A DNA stretch of 64,000 bases from contig CAJUCC010000047.1 of NCBI GenBank assembly GCA_910585205.1, forward strand, positions 41,672 through 105,671, read 5' to 3'. The notes beneath the pieces were generated by a model that saw only the letters and a list, made by a program, of their open reading frames with translations, was not told the DNA's origin and ran no database searches. Source of the stretch: an uncultured Lachnospiraceae bacterium (lineage in GTDB: Bacteria; Bacillota; Clostridia; Lachnospirales; Lachnospiraceae). Position numbers and translations under genes: made by a program. Positions 8,138 through 17,534 of the stretch are shown here, piece by piece (the first letter of the stretch is position 1; each line of letters opens with the position of its first letter).

Positions 8138-8575
8138 ATGAGGATTTCGACAAAAGGACGCTATGCCGTGCGCGTGATGCTTGATCTTGCGACGAATAAT
8201 ACGGGCGAATATATTAAGGTAAAGGAAATTGCGGGCAGGCAGGAGATTTCGGAAAAATATCTGGAACAGATTATCTCTGTTTTGAATAAAGCCGGATATG
8301 TCAAAAGTGTCCGCGGCGCGCAAGGCGGCTACCGGATTGCCCGGGATCCGGCCAGTTATACGGTGGGGATGATTCTGCGCCTGACGGAAGGGAGTCTGAA
8401 CCCCGTAGCCTGTCTGGACGATGATGTGAATGAATGTGAGCGCTGTGATACGTGCGAAACGCTGGAGGTCTGGAAAGAACTGGCAGACGCCATCAATCAT
8501 ATTGTTGACAATGTTACGATCGCGGATCTGGTGGAACGGCAGCAGGCACGGATCGCAGGTTCCTATATGATATGA
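8138..8575 (+). CDS. Rrf2-family transcriptional regulator, probably Fe-S type
   Basis: DNA-binding protein of 145 residues. The N-terminal winged helix opens with MRISTKGRYAVRVMLDLA, the Rrf2 signature. Near residues 90-107 a cysteine cluster has the spacing C-X7-C-X2-C-X2-C, which suggests an iron-sulfur cluster as in IscR/NsrR-type members, although spacing differs from E. coli IscR. It overlaps the possible first start of the MATE gene by four bases. A palindrome on its own promoter suggests self-control. The signal sensed is unknown: Fe-S status, nitric oxide and cysteine supply are all known in the family. Confidence 0.88.
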   Translation: MRISTKGRYAVRVMLDLATNNTGEYIKVKEIAGRQEISEKYLEQIISVLNKAGYVKSVRGAQGGYRIARDPASYTVGMILRLTEGSLNPVACLDDDVNECERCDTCETLEVWKELADAINHIVDNVTIADLVERQQARIAGSYMI

Positions 8576-8607
8576 GTTCCGGTCACAGGACAGTGGGGGG
8601 GGATAAG

Positions 8608-9975
8608 ATGAGAGCAAACGTGTCCGGGGACAATCCATGCAAAAGCACTTTGTTCAGCAACCGGGAGCTGAAAGTGCTGATTCTGCCCCTGATGATAGAA
8701 CAGGTACTGGCCATTACGGTGGGTATGGTGGATACGATGATGATTTCCTATGCGGGAGAGGCGGCCATATCCGGCGTGTCTCTTGTGGATATGATTAACA
8801 CCGTTATCATTAATGTATTCGCTGCGGTGGCCGCCGGGGGCAGCGTAATTATATCACAGTATATCGGCAAGAAAAACAAAGAGCAGGCGCGCAGAGCGGC
8901 AGATCAGCTGCTTATGATTACGGTCCTGATTTCCGTGGCAATCATGCTTTTGACACTGCTCGGCCGCAGGCCGCTTTTGGCGGCGCTGTTTGGATCCGTC
9001 AAAGCGGATGTCATGGAAAATGCGCTGATTTATCTGGTTATTTCGGCGTATTCGTATCCGTTTCTGGCCGTTTTCAATTCCTGCGCGGCCGTGCTGCGCT
9101 CCATTGGCAACTCCAAAATACCGATGTATGTATCGGTCGGGATGAATCTTATGAATGCCGTCGGCAATGCGATTCTGATTTTCGGGTTTTCCATGGGGGT
9201 GGCAGGTGCGGCGTGGTCGACCTTCGCCTCCCGCGCGATGGCGGCCGTGGTGATGTTTGTCGTACTGCTGCATCGAAAATTTGACGTATACCTGACGCCG
9301 AAGCGGATTTTTTCGTGGGAGAGCGGCCTGATTCGGAAGATATTATATATTGCCGTGCCGAGCGGTGTGGAAAACGGGATATTTCAGTTCGGACGTGTGG
9401 TGGTTGTCAGTATTATCGCCGTGTTCGGGACGGTGCAGATTGCGGCCAATGCCGTTGCCAATAATCTGGACACTATGGGCTGTATCGCCGGCCAGGCGAT
9501 GAATCTGGCGATGATTACCGTTGTGGGCAGATGCATCGGTGCGGGGGATGAGAAGCAGGCGGCCTGTTATATCAGAAAGCTGTTAAAGATTACCTATCTG
9601 ATGACATGGGGCGTGAATACCGCAATTCTCCTCACGCTGCCGTGGACGCTCCGCCTCTATCATCTTTCCGGTGAGGCGAGACAACTCGCTTTTGCACTTG
9701 TGTGTATCCATAACGGATTTGCCATGCTGCTGTGGCCGGTTTCGTTTACGCTGTCCCATGCGCTCCGGGCTGCGGGTGACGTAAAATATACAATGGCCGT
9801 ATCCGTTTTTTCCATGATTGCGTTCCGGGTGTGCTTCAGCGTGATACTGGGGATGTATCTGGAATGGGGCGCCCTGGGGGTATGGGCGGCCATGGTGATG
9901 GACTGGATATTCCGCACCACTTTGTTTGTGACCCGGTTTGTGCGGGAGAAGTGGCGGGGACGGCGGGTGGTGTAG
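8608..9975 (+). CDS. MATE-family multidrug/metabolite efflux transporter
   Basis: Twelve-helix membrane transporter, 455 residues from the chosen start. Two MATE half-repeats are clear (LPLMIEQVLAITVGMVDTMM at the start; LYIAVPSGVENGIFQFGR near the middle). The family exports cationic drugs or metabolites using Na+ or H+. ATG at 8608 is preferred because of the GGGGGGGGATAAG site; an in-frame ATG at 8572 overlaps the Rrf2 stop and would add 12 residues. A G8 tract (8595-8602) lies between the two starts. It is probably co-transcribed with and controlled by the Rrf2 regulator. Confidence 0.9.
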   Translation: MRANVSGDNPCKSTLFSNRELKVLILPLMIEQVLAITVGMVDTMMISYAGEAAISGVSLVDMINTVIINVFAAVAAGGSVIISQYIGKKNKEQARRAADQLLMITVLISVAIMLLTLLGRRPLLAALFGSVKADVMENALIYLVISAYSYPFLAVFNSCAAVLRSIGNSKIPMYVSVGMNLMNAVGNAILIFGFSMGVAGAAWSTFASRAMAAVVMFVVLLHRKFDVYLTPKRIFSWESGLIRKILYIAVPSGVENGIFQFGRVVVVSIIAVFGTVQIAANAVANNLDTMGCIAGQAMNLAMITVVGRCIGAGDEKQAACYIRKLLKITYLMTWGVNTAILLTLPWTLRLYHLSGEARQLAFALVCIHNGFAMLLWPVSFTLSHALRAAGDVKYTMAVSVFSMIAFRVCFSVILGMYLEWGALGVWAAMVMDWIFRTTLFVTRFVREKWRGRRVV

Positions 9976-9976
9976 C

Positions 9977-11014
9977 TCAATACAAGGCCTGAATGTCCGT
10001 CAGTTCGCCGTTTTCGCTGGAAAAGCTCCAGACGGAGTGCCCGGGCAGCCTGTGTTCCGTCAGATAGTACCGGTCATCAATAAAGGAAATATAATAAGGA
10101 GTGCCGCCGCCGATAAACGAGCCGTATACATCTTCGTAATCGCCGGCGGCCAGATTTTTCAGATCGGGTGTCCGGATTATGGTTGCGGCGTCCTGACTGC
10201 CCTGCCTGTCTGTGGAAACGGTCAGATAAAAAAAGCCGTCGATCCACGTGAGCTGTACCATGCCGGCGATGGCATCCGGAACAGGGTATTCCTCTTTGAT
10301 TCGAAAAGAATCCACATCAGCCTTTATGATCGAAGCATTTCCCGAGACAAAGTAAATATCGTCGTCCATTATCGTAAAGGAACGGACATAGCTTCCGTTC
10401 AGAGCGGGAATCTGCCGGATTTCGCTCAGGAACACCCGGCTGGAGTCCGTCTCGCGCCGAAACAGATACATTTCGCCTGTCATGGAACTCCAGGCGTAAA
10501 AACACCGGTCCTGCGGCCGATAGACGATATAATGCGGGCGGATGCCAATGTCGGAGAATGTCTGGGTATGGACGAAGCGCTCTCCCTTTTTCTCGAAGAT
10601 CAGGATCCGTCCCCGCTCGGTGTCGTCGGCCAGATAAACGACGCCGTCGCCTGCCAGCGTATGCCCCCTGTCGATCTCGTCGGTCATAACATACCATTCG
10701 TTCAGCGGACGGCCGAGTGTGTCGGTATAGATAATCTGATTGTGATAGCAGTCTACGATAAAGTAAGTGTCCCCGATTTTGGTTACGGAGGTGGGAACGC
10801 TCAGATCGGAACAGGGATTCGGTGTGATTTTTGTCTCTGCGGCGTCTTCTTTCGTCATAAAATATGCCGGTTCCGTCTCGGAAAGACGCAGTACGGCGAC
10901 GGCATCCGGCCGGGACAGGAAAAGGAATCCCGCAATCATACAGACGATACAAAGAATCGCGGCGGGCAATCGTATATTTTTGTGGTTTTTGCATACATCA
11001 ATACTATGGAGCAT
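9977..11014 (-). CDS. Membrane-anchored propeller-like protein, unknown function
   Basis: Protein of 345 residues with one N-terminal transmembrane anchor (about residues 17-36) and an extracytoplasmic body built of recurring units such as VTKIGDTYFIVDCYHNQIIY, GDGVVYLADD and DDDIYFVSG, the look of an NHL or other beta-propeller. No catalytic motif is recognised. The start at 11014 follows CAGGAAAAAC; a longer reading to 11293 runs through the divergent promoter region and is rejected. It is divergent from the LTA-synthase-like gene and ends one base after the MATE stop. It may act with the envelope genes next door; this is inferred from position only. Confidence 0.65.
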   Translation of the reverse strand: MLHSIDVCKNHKNIRLPAAILCIVCMIAGFLFLSRPDAVAVLRLSETEPAYFMTKEDAAETKITPNPCSDLSVPTSVTKIGDTYFIVDCYHNQIIYTDTLGRPLNEWYVMTDEIDRGHTLAGDGVVYLADDTERGRILIFEKKGERFVHTQTFSDIGIRPHYIVYRPQDRCFYAWSSMTGEMYLFRRETDSSRVFLSEIRQIPALNGSYVRSFTIMDDDIYFVSGNASIIKADVDSFRIKEEYPVPDAIAGMVQLTWIDGFFYLTVSTDRQGSQDAATIIRTPDLKNLAAGDYEDVYGSFIGGGTPYYISFIDDRYYLTEHRLPGHSVWSFSSENGELTDIQALY

Positions 11015-11051
11015 GTTTTTCCTGCTGCCTTTCCGGTTTTGGTATGGTGAA

Positions 11052-11080
11052 AGTATAGCATTTTGCCGGCGGAGACGCAA
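11052..11080 (-). promoter_or_regulatory. Sigma-A promoter of the propeller-like gene
   Basis: On the minus strand TTGCGT (11075-11080), a 17-base spacer and TATACT (11052-11057). Confidence 0.65.
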
Positions 11081-11166
11081 GAAAGCGGGCGCCTTGTTAT
11101 GTTTTGTTTCCAAAAAAATTAAGATTTCTACAAGAAATTGGGACTTCCTTTTTCGGCAATCCGTGC

Positions 11167-11172
11167 TATAAT
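11167..11172 (+). promoter_or_regulatory. Extended -10 box before the LTA-synthase-like gene
   Basis: TGCTATAAT: TATAAT at 11167-11172 with an upstream TG. The -35 region is poor. The position fits the start at 11206 and argues against the upstream in-frame ATG at 11104. Confidence 0.55.
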
Positions 11173-11205
11173 CGAAAGAGTTTACAAAAACCAACAGAGT
11201 GTGAG

Positions 11206-12981
11206 ATGATGAGAGAGAAAAGACCGGGAACGGGGAGAGCGCTGGCAGGGCTCCTTGTCTGCCCGATACTGACGCTGATTCTGGCGGAGGCATTCAGCTA
11301 TAATCCGTTTGCGGAAATACGGCCTGTCGCCTGGATATTAAACTGCATATTTTACTGGATCTTCGCAGCGTTTCTGCTTTTTCTGACAGGAAGGCTGCGT
11401 CTGGCGCTGCGGATACAGACGGTATGCTTTCTGCTGACCGGTCTGGCAAATTATTATGTCATAGCCTTTCGCTCCTCGCCGATTCTTCCCTGGGATATTT
11501 TTTCTGTGGGCACGGCGGCATCGGTGGCGGACAATTTCAGCTATGCCCTTCCCGGCCGCTGCTGGCTTGTATTGGCCGGATTTGCCCTGCTGTTTTTGGC
11601 GGAGCAGTTGTTTCCGCTGGTGATCGAACGACGGCAGGTACGTCTTGCAGGCGTGCTGGCATCGCTCCTGCTGCTGACGGGATTTTCCGCTCTGCTGCAT
11701 CAGGAGCGGGTTATCACGGGGCTTGGGTTGTATGATAAAATGTTTACGCCGGATGTCGTACAAAAGCGAAACGGCGGTGCGGTTGCTTTTTTGATGGAAC
11801 TGAAGTATCTGCGTGCCCAAAAGCCCGCCGGGTATGACCGGGAGGCGTGCCGGTCGCTGCTGGCCTCTTATGACGATTCCGCCGCGGTTTCCGCCGAGGC
11901 GGCGCAGAAACCATACCCTAATATTATCGTGATTATGGATGAGGCGTTTGCGGATATGGCTTATATCGGGCCGTTTACGCCGCAGCAGGATTATATGCCC
12001 TTTTTTCACAGTCTGCAGGGGGCGGAAAATACGATTACGGGGCGGCTGCATGTCTCTGTACTCGGGGGCAATACGGCGAATACGGAGTTTGAATTTCTGA
12101 CCGGAAATACGATGGCGTTTCTGCCGCAGGGCAGTATTCCCTATCAGCAGTATATCCGGGGCAGTCTGCCGACACTGGCGTCATATTTGAGAGAGGCGGG
12201 ATACCAGACGGTGGCGATGCATCCCTATTATGCGAAAGGATGGAGCCGTAACCGAGTATATCCGTGGATGGGGTTTGAACAGGTGCGCTTTCTGGAGGCA
12301 TATGAAGGCGCGTCGTATGTGCGGAAATATGTGAGTGATGCGTCGGATTTTGCACAGATTATCCGGGAATATGAGCAGCGCGACCCGGAGAAGCCGTTTT
12401 TTTTATTTAATGTCACAATGCAGAACCACGGCGGTTACAGTCAGGAGTTTGACAACTTTACGCCGGAAATTACGGTGGACGGAATCCGGTCGCAGCCGTT
12501 AGCGAACTACCTTTCGCTGATTTCCCTGACGGATGCGGCGCTGGAAGAACTGATTGCCTACTTTGCACAGGAGGAGGATACGATCATTGTGTTTTTCGGC
12601 GACCATCAGCCGAACGATACGGTGGCCGCTCCGATCTGGCACAAAAACGGCGTGGATATTGCCGCGCTGACACCGCAGCAGGAAGCGCTGCGCTATGAGG
12701 TGCCGTATCTGATCTGGGCGAATTACGAGATTGCGGCCGCAGAGGGCAGGGAGACGAGTGCGAATTTTCTGGCGCTGGAAGTGCTGCGGCAGGCCGGCAT
12801 TCCGCTACATGGCTACTACCGTTATCTGGACCGGCTGCAGGAGGACTACCCGGTAATCAGCGCCCGGCATGTGCTGACATCGGAAGGAACGGCGCTGACC
12901 GATGTGCAGGAGGATGCGTCCGGGGAACTGCTGACGTATCAAAAACTGCAGTATTATCATTTGTTTGATGCCGGACAATGA
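11206..12981 (+). CDS. LTA synthase-family sulfatase-fold membrane enzyme
   Basis: Protein of 591 residues: about five N-terminal transmembrane helices, then an extracytoplasmic alkaline-phosphatase/sulfatase domain from about residue 240. Metal and nucleophile positions are visible: MDEAF (Glu), GGNTANTEFEF with a probable Thr nucleophile, MQNHGGY and GDHQPND. The family transfers glycerol phosphate from phosphatidylglycerol to a growing teichoic-acid type polymer; close relatives add phosphoglycerol to other glycans. YfhO-like and DUF6020-like genes follow, supporting an envelope polymer role. There are two possible starts, 11206 and 11209, with only a weak ribosome site. The exact polymer is unknown. 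Confidence 0.87.
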   Translation: MMREKRPGTGRALAGLLVCPILTLILAEAFSYNPFAEIRPVAWILNCIFYWIFAAFLLFLTGRLRLALRIQTVCFLLTGLANYYVIAFRSSPILPWDIFSVGTAASVADNFSYALPGRCWLVLAGFALLFLAEQLFPLVIERRQVRLAGVLASLLLLTGFSALLHQERVITGLGLYDKMFTPDVVQKRNGGAVAFLMELKYLRAQKPAGYDREACRSLLASYDDSAAVSAEAAQKPYPNIIVIMDEAFADMAYIGPFTPQQDYMPFFHSLQGAENTITGRLHVSVLGGNTANTEFEFLTGNTMAFLPQGSIPYQQYIRGSLPTLASYLREAGYQTVAMHPYYAKGWSRNRVYPWMGFEQVRFLEAYEGASYVRKYVSDASDFAQIIREYEQRDPEKPFFLFNVTMQNHGGYSQEFDNFTPEITVDGIRSQPLANYLSLISLTDAALEELIAYFAQEEDTIIVFFGDHQPNDTVAAPIWHKNGVDIAALTPQQEALRYEVPYLIWANYEIAAAEGRETSANFLALEVLRQAGIPLHGYYRYLDRLQEDYPVISARHVLTSEGTALTDVQEDASGELLTYQKLQYYHLFDAGQ

Positions 12982-13002
12982 ATGAAATGAGGAGATGAGG
13001 TC

Positions 13003-15591
13003 ATGCGTCCTGACGGGACAGACAGGAAAAAGAGGCCGCTGCTTGCGGCCTTCTGCATTCCTGCGGCAATTATGCTGGCGGCTGTGGCATACAGAAGAAT
13101 CTATCCGTTCGGAGACCGCTGCTTTCTGCGGGTGGATCTGTATCATCAGTATATGCCCTTTTTTATGGAACTGCGTCGGAAACTCACGGAGGGCGGCAGT
13201 CTGGCGTTTACGTGGAACGGAGGACTGGGCGTAAACTTTCTGGCGTTGTACGCCTATTATCTGGCGAGTCCGGTAAACTGGCTGCTTGCCCTGTGCCCGG
13301 AAGACGCCGTTATCGAATTTATGACCGCGCTGATCGTGATTAAGACCGGACTGTGCGGTCTTTCTTTTGCCTGGTATCTGAAACGGCATTTTCATGCGGA
13401 CGGATATGAGACGGCGGCGTTTGCCGTATTTTATGCCCTTTCCGGTTATATGGCGGCTTACCAGTGGAATATTATGTGGCTTGACTGCATTGTTCTGGCG
13501 CCGGTTATCCTGCTTGGACTGGAAGAACTGCTTTTGCGCCGCAGGCCGTTGCTATACTGTGTTTCCCTTGCATGTTCGATTCTGACGAATTATTATATTT
13601 CCATTTTTATCTGTATCTATCTTGTGCTTCATACGGGACTGGTGCTGTTTTCTGCCGGCCCCGCTGCGGCAGGGGAAAACGGCATCCGGGCTTTGCGGCG
13701 GGAACGGGGCAGCGGTTTTGGTCGTTTTACCGGGTACTCCCTGCTGGCCGGCGGTCTGGCCGGGGTGGTCTGGGTGCCGGGCGTTCTGGCGCTGCGCGCG
13801 ACGCGGTTTCACGATATTCATTTTCCGCAGGTCGTGAAAGTGTACTTTGATCTGCCGGAAATTCTGGCCAGACATTGTGTGAATGTCGGCACGGAACTGC
13901 GCAACGCACATTGGCCGAATATCTACTGCGGCGCGGCGGTCTTTTTTCTGCTGCCGCTCTATTTTTTCAGTCGGGGCATTCCCCGGCGGGAGCGGTGCCT
14001 GAAGTGTTTGCTGCTGTGTTTCTTTTATGGCAGTTTTTCTCTCAATTATATGGACTTTTTCTGGCATGGGATGAATTTCCCGGACAGTCTTCCGGCGCGG
14101 CAGTCATTTCTCTATATTTTTCTGGTGCTTACGATGTGCTTTGAGGCTTTTATGCATCTGCGGGAAGCGGCGGGCGGCCGCATCGTGCTCTCGGCCGTGT
14201 CGGGTCTGCTGCTTTTGTATCTGTGTGCGCGGCCGGGACGGAACGGGGAGCTTTCCCGGAGCAGTTTTGTCTTTACGGCGCTGTACCTGCTGACAACCGT
14301 TTTTCTCCTGGTATGGTTTTCCGTTGTGGGGACAGGAGCGGGAAAAACAGTGTCGGCGGTCTTTCTTTTCTGGCTCGTATTGGCGGAAGTCTCGATGAAT
14401 CTGGTGACAACCGGTGTGCCGACCGTGAGCCGCTCCGGGTATCGGGCCGATTATCTGGCAAACCGGGCGCTTTTGCGGGCGGTGGAAGGAGAGCGGGAGG
14501 AGGAACCGGGGCCGCTGCTTACCCGTATCGAACTGCACGGGCGGATGACGAAAAATGACGGAATGCTGGCGGGATTTCCGACGGCGACATTTTTTTCTTC
14601 CACCGGCAATGCCGATACCGCATATTTTTACAGAAGGCTCGGCATGAGCACAAGCAAGGTGTTTTACAGTTATGAGGGTGCGACGCCGCTCAGTTCGGCG
14701 ATGCTCTCCGTGGCGTATACGATTTCCGCATCGCCGGAGATCACGGATGATTTTCATGAACTGCTCGCTGTCTGGCAGGGGAAATATTTATACCGGAATC
14801 GTTGTGTGCTGCCGCCGGGGTTTGTCGTGCCGCCCGGCCTGGAAGACAACTGGGATATGGATGCGGGGAATCCCGTGGAAGTGCAGAATGATCTGGTGCG
14901 GGCTTTGGGCATTGAGAGACCGCTTTTTCAGGCGGTTCCGGTCGTTTGGGAAAACGGAAAGGTCTGTGTGGAGGCTGAGGAAAACGGCTATTATTATGCA
15001 TACCCGCTCTCATGCGGCACAAGGGACATCGCGGCGGACCGGAACGGTTATGAGACAGTGTATGAGAAGGTTTACTATCCGTATATTCTGAATCTGGGCT
15101 GGTGCAGCCGCGGCGGCGGTATCGTTCTGGCGGAAAGCGGCGCCCGGCGCAGCGAAAAGCCGCTGGATACAGCGGTTTATCGTCTGGATTCGTCCGTATT
15201 GGAAGAAGCGCTGGAAAGACTGGGGGAGCAGCCGTTAGAGATTACGGCGTCGGCCGACGGATATGTCAGCGGTACGGTGGAGACGAAAGAAGACGGTGTG
15301 CTTGTCACATCCATTCCCGCAGAGGACGGCTGGCGGGTTTCCGTGGACGGGAAACCCGCGGCTGTCAGGCCGTTTGGCGGCGCGATGCTCGGCGTATCAC
15401 TGCCGGCCGGCAGACATACGGTTGTGTTTGCCTATCGTCCGCCGGGCCTGTATGCCGGAGCCGCGGTCAGCATAATCAGCGTTCTATGCGTGATTATGCT
15501 GCATGTTCCGTTTCCACGGGATCCGGCAGTTCCTGCCCGGCTCCGCAGGCGGCGGGGCAGAGGGCACAGATCAGAAAGAGCGGCAATGTGA
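13003..15591 (+). CDS. YfhO-family membrane protein (GT-C-like)
   Basis: Very hydrophobic protein of 862 residues with about a dozen transmembrane helices and a C-terminal soluble tail. The N-terminal block DLYHQYMPFF, followed by WNGGLGVNF, is the YfhO family hallmark. Family members are linked to glycosylation of lipoteichoic acid or other surface glycans from lipid-linked sugars, acting outside the membrane. ATG at 13003 follows GAGGAGATGAGGTC. It lies 21 bases after the LTA-synthase-like gene, so they are probably one operon. Its last 98 bases overlap, head-on, the 3' end of the DUF6020-like gene. Confidence 0.85.
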   Translation: MRPDGTDRKKRPLLAAFCIPAAIMLAAVAYRRIYPFGDRCFLRVDLYHQYMPFFMELRRKLTEGGSLAFTWNGGLGVNFLALYAYYLASPVNWLLALCPEDAVIEFMTALIVIKTGLCGLSFAWYLKRHFHADGYETAAFAVFYALSGYMAAYQWNIMWLDCIVLAPVILLGLEELLLRRRPLLYCVSLACSILTNYYISIFICIYLVLHTGLVLFSAGPAAAGENGIRALRRERGSGFGRFTGYSLLAGGLAGVVWVPGVLALRATRFHDIHFPQVVKVYFDLPEILARHCVNVGTELRNAHWPNIYCGAAVFFLLPLYFFSRGIPRRERCLKCLLLCFFYGSFSLNYMDFFWHGMNFPDSLPARQSFLYIFLVLTMCFEAFMHLREAAGGRIVLSAVSGLLLLYLCARPGRNGELSRSSFVFTALYLLTTVFLLVWFSVVGTGAGKTVSAVFLFWLVLAEVSMNLVTTGVPTVSRSGYRADYLANRALLRAVEGEREEEPGPLLTRIELHGRMTKNDGMLAGFPTATFFSSTGNADTAYFYRRLGMSTSKVFYSYEGATPLSSAMLSVAYTISASPEITDDFHELLAVWQGKYLYRNRCVLPPGFVVPPGLEDNWDMDAGNPVEVQNDLVRALGIERPLFQAVPVVWENGKVCVEAEENGYYYAYPLSCGTRDIAADRNGYETVYEKVYYPYILNLGWCSRGGGIVLAESGARRSEKPLDTAVYRLDSSVLEEALERLGEQPLEITASADGYVSGTVETKEDGVLVTSIPAEDGWRVSVDGKPAAVRPFGGAMLGVSLPAGRHTVVFAYRPPGLYAGAAVSIISVLCVIMLHVPFPRDPAVPARLRRRRGRGHRSERAAM

Positions 15592-17338
15592 GAAGCAGGG
15601 AATAGGCATACCGGAATTCATTGTACACAGGCGTTGCAGCGAAAAGCGTTGCCATAATGGCGCCGTTGGGTAAAAAGAGAATCAGCCGTCTGTATATGCC
15701 GCGCAGCCAGGTCTGCCCGATCAGCAGAAGGTACAGCCAGAACATGGCGCCGAGACTGAAGAGCAGTCCGTAAAGCGGAACCATGTCGGGCAGTTTGAAA
15801 ACGATTTCTTTTATCTTGATCGTCAGCGGGTTATGGATCAGCGGCCTTGCGGTCAGACCGTAGGGGTTTTCGGCAATCCGTTCGTCGGAGCCGATGCGGT
15901 TGGGGACATCGGGATACCAGTACCCCTTGGTTGCGTCGATATATCCCCGCAGATAGGCGCCGGGGTGGGCGAGGCCGAAACGCAGCCAGAGACGCAGATA
16001 GTCGCCTTTGTGCGCCGTCAGATAGTCCTGATCGCCCTGCCGGATGAGATTTTTCATATGATCGGAACAGAACGATTCGTATGTCTCTGCTATTGCGGAC
16101 GTATCAACGATACGGTTCCACATGGCATCGTCCTGTTCCGCTACGGCTTCCCCGTCTGCATAGACTCTGGCGGCAAGCTGGATGGGGATGGAGAGTGATT
16201 CCACAAAATCCGGCGGCGCCACCTGACAGGCATGCATGACGGGGCCTTTTATCGTCAGGGCGGCGAGCAGGATCAGCAGATTCAGCAGGACATGCTTTTT
16301 CCATTCTCTGCGAAAGCACAGCAGGAGGAAGGGCAGCGTGAGCACAAAGGCATAAAAGCCGTTTGCGCGGAACATGCACATGCAGAAACCGGCGATGACA
16401 TATAACAGACAGGTGACGGGCGTGATGCGAAACGGAGCTTCCCCGCCGCCTGTATGCTCCGGGAACAGAAAGCCGCCGGCGGCCAGAAAGCGGAATAACA
16501 GTATGGTAAACAGCAGCGTCATGCCCGAAAAGAGAATATCCTTCCACATTGTTACCATATAGATGGCATTGTAGGGGAGAACGGCATAAAAGGCAAGCGA
16601 GACAAGGCAGAACGCGGGCCGTATCCGCAGTCTGACAAAGGTGTCCGTTAAGAAGGCGAAAATGCCAGCCATAACAAGCATCTGAAATACGGTAAAAAAT
16701 CCCAGACCCGTAACCGGGTCGCCGGTCAGTGCGATTCCGGCGGTATAAAAGAGACGAATCAACTGTGTGTGGAGCCAGGGGTGATGGTTACTCACAGGGA
16801 GCGCGCCTATGATCTGGCCGTATTGATTCAGGCTGTCCACCGTCATAATGCCCGGATAGTTGGTTATGAAATAGGGCAGCCAGCATAACAGGCAAAAGCA
16901 AAAAGAAAACAGCGGGAGCCGGTTATAGTATCGGGGACATTCCCCTGCCGGCATAGTCGGTTCCCTGTCCTGCATCCAGAGAAAAAGGGCCAGAACGAGC
17001 GCATAAAACAGGAAAAACAGTCCGGCGCCGATAATCAGGATATGCCCGAGCCGGAACAGGGCGCTGTTTAGCTCCCGGAGCAGTGCCGTATAGTCGGCCA
17101 GCAGATAAAAGAGTGTAAAAAGCGCCGCCGTTACGGCCGATGCGCCCCGGCAGCGCGCGGAAGCGGTGACAACCTTCTCCCATCGCAGGAGCTGTCTGCC
17201 GAGCAGATAATAACAGAGAAAAAACAGCGCGCCCATCAGGTGGAAGGTGCTGATATTGCACGCCCGTACCGATGCCCAGGCGGCAAAAAAGGCGGCGCAC
17301 GGCAGCAGAATATTATGTAGTCGGAATGATTTTTTCAT
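15494..17338 (-). CDS. Multi-pass membrane protein, DUF6020-like
   Basis: Integral membrane protein of 614 residues with 12 or more hydrophobic helices. A family-like stretch is NYPGIMTVDSLNQYGQ followed by SNHHPW, recalling the first extracytoplasmic loop of GT-C glycosyltransferases, where an Asp contacts the lipid-phosphate sugar. I would place it in the DUF6020 group often found beside polymer-export and teichoic-acid genes. It converges with the YfhO-like gene with a 98-base overlap. Start: ATG at 17338 after CCGGTTTACC, with no clear ribosome site. Glycan transfer is inferred. Confidence 0.7.
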   Translation of the reverse strand: MKKSFRLHNILLPCAAFFAAWASVRACNISTFHLMGALFFLCYYLLGRQLLRWEKVVTASARCRGASAVTAALFTLFYLLADYTALLRELNSALFRLGHILIIGAGLFFLFYALVLALFLWMQDREPTMPAGECPRYYNRLPLFSFCFCLLCWLPYFITNYPGIMTVDSLNQYGQIIGALPVSNHHPWLHTQLIRLFYTAGIALTGDPVTGLGFFTVFQMLVMAGIFAFLTDTFVRLRIRPAFCLVSLAFYAVLPYNAIYMVTMWKDILFSGMTLLFTILLFRFLAAGGFLFPEHTGGGEAPFRITPVTCLLYVIAGFCMCMFRANGFYAFVLTLPFLLLCFRREWKKHVLLNLLILLAALTIKGPVMHACQVAPPDFVESLSIPIQLAARVYADGEAVAEQDDAMWNRIVDTSAIAETYESFCSDHMKNLIRQGDQDYLTAHKGDYLRLWLRFGLAHPGAYLRGYIDATKGYWYPDVPNRIGSDERIAENPYGLTARPLIHNPLTIKIKEIVFKLPDMVPLYGLLFSLGAMFWLYLLLIGQTWLRGIYRRLILFLPNGAIMATLFAATPVYNEFRYAYSLLLTLPLFLICALCPAACGAGQELPDPVETEHAA

Positions 17339-17435
17339 ATGGTAAACCGGGACTCCTTTGGATTGGATTTTATTACTCTGTAAAAAGTGTATGATATGGC
17401 GGAAGAGATGTCAAGGCGCAGCAAGAGCTTTCGGA

Positions 17436-17464
17436 TTGCAACGAATGGAAATATCTGCTATTAT
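17436..17464 (+). promoter_or_regulatory. Sigma-A promoter of hisC
   Basis: TTGCAA (17436-17441), a 17-base spacer ending in TGC, and TATTAT (17459-17464). It places transcription start near 17471 and so supports the hisC start at 17535. Confidence 0.7.
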
Positions 17465-17534
17465 TAAGCGTAATGGAAAAAACGGGCTTCCGGATAAGCC
17501 GGAAGCGGGCGAAAAAGAGAGGAACGGACTGCGT

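Noticed and set aside
9938..11050. Plus-strand reading frame of 370 codons
   Set aside because: Opposes the propeller-like gene, which has a promoter, ribosome site and membrane anchor.
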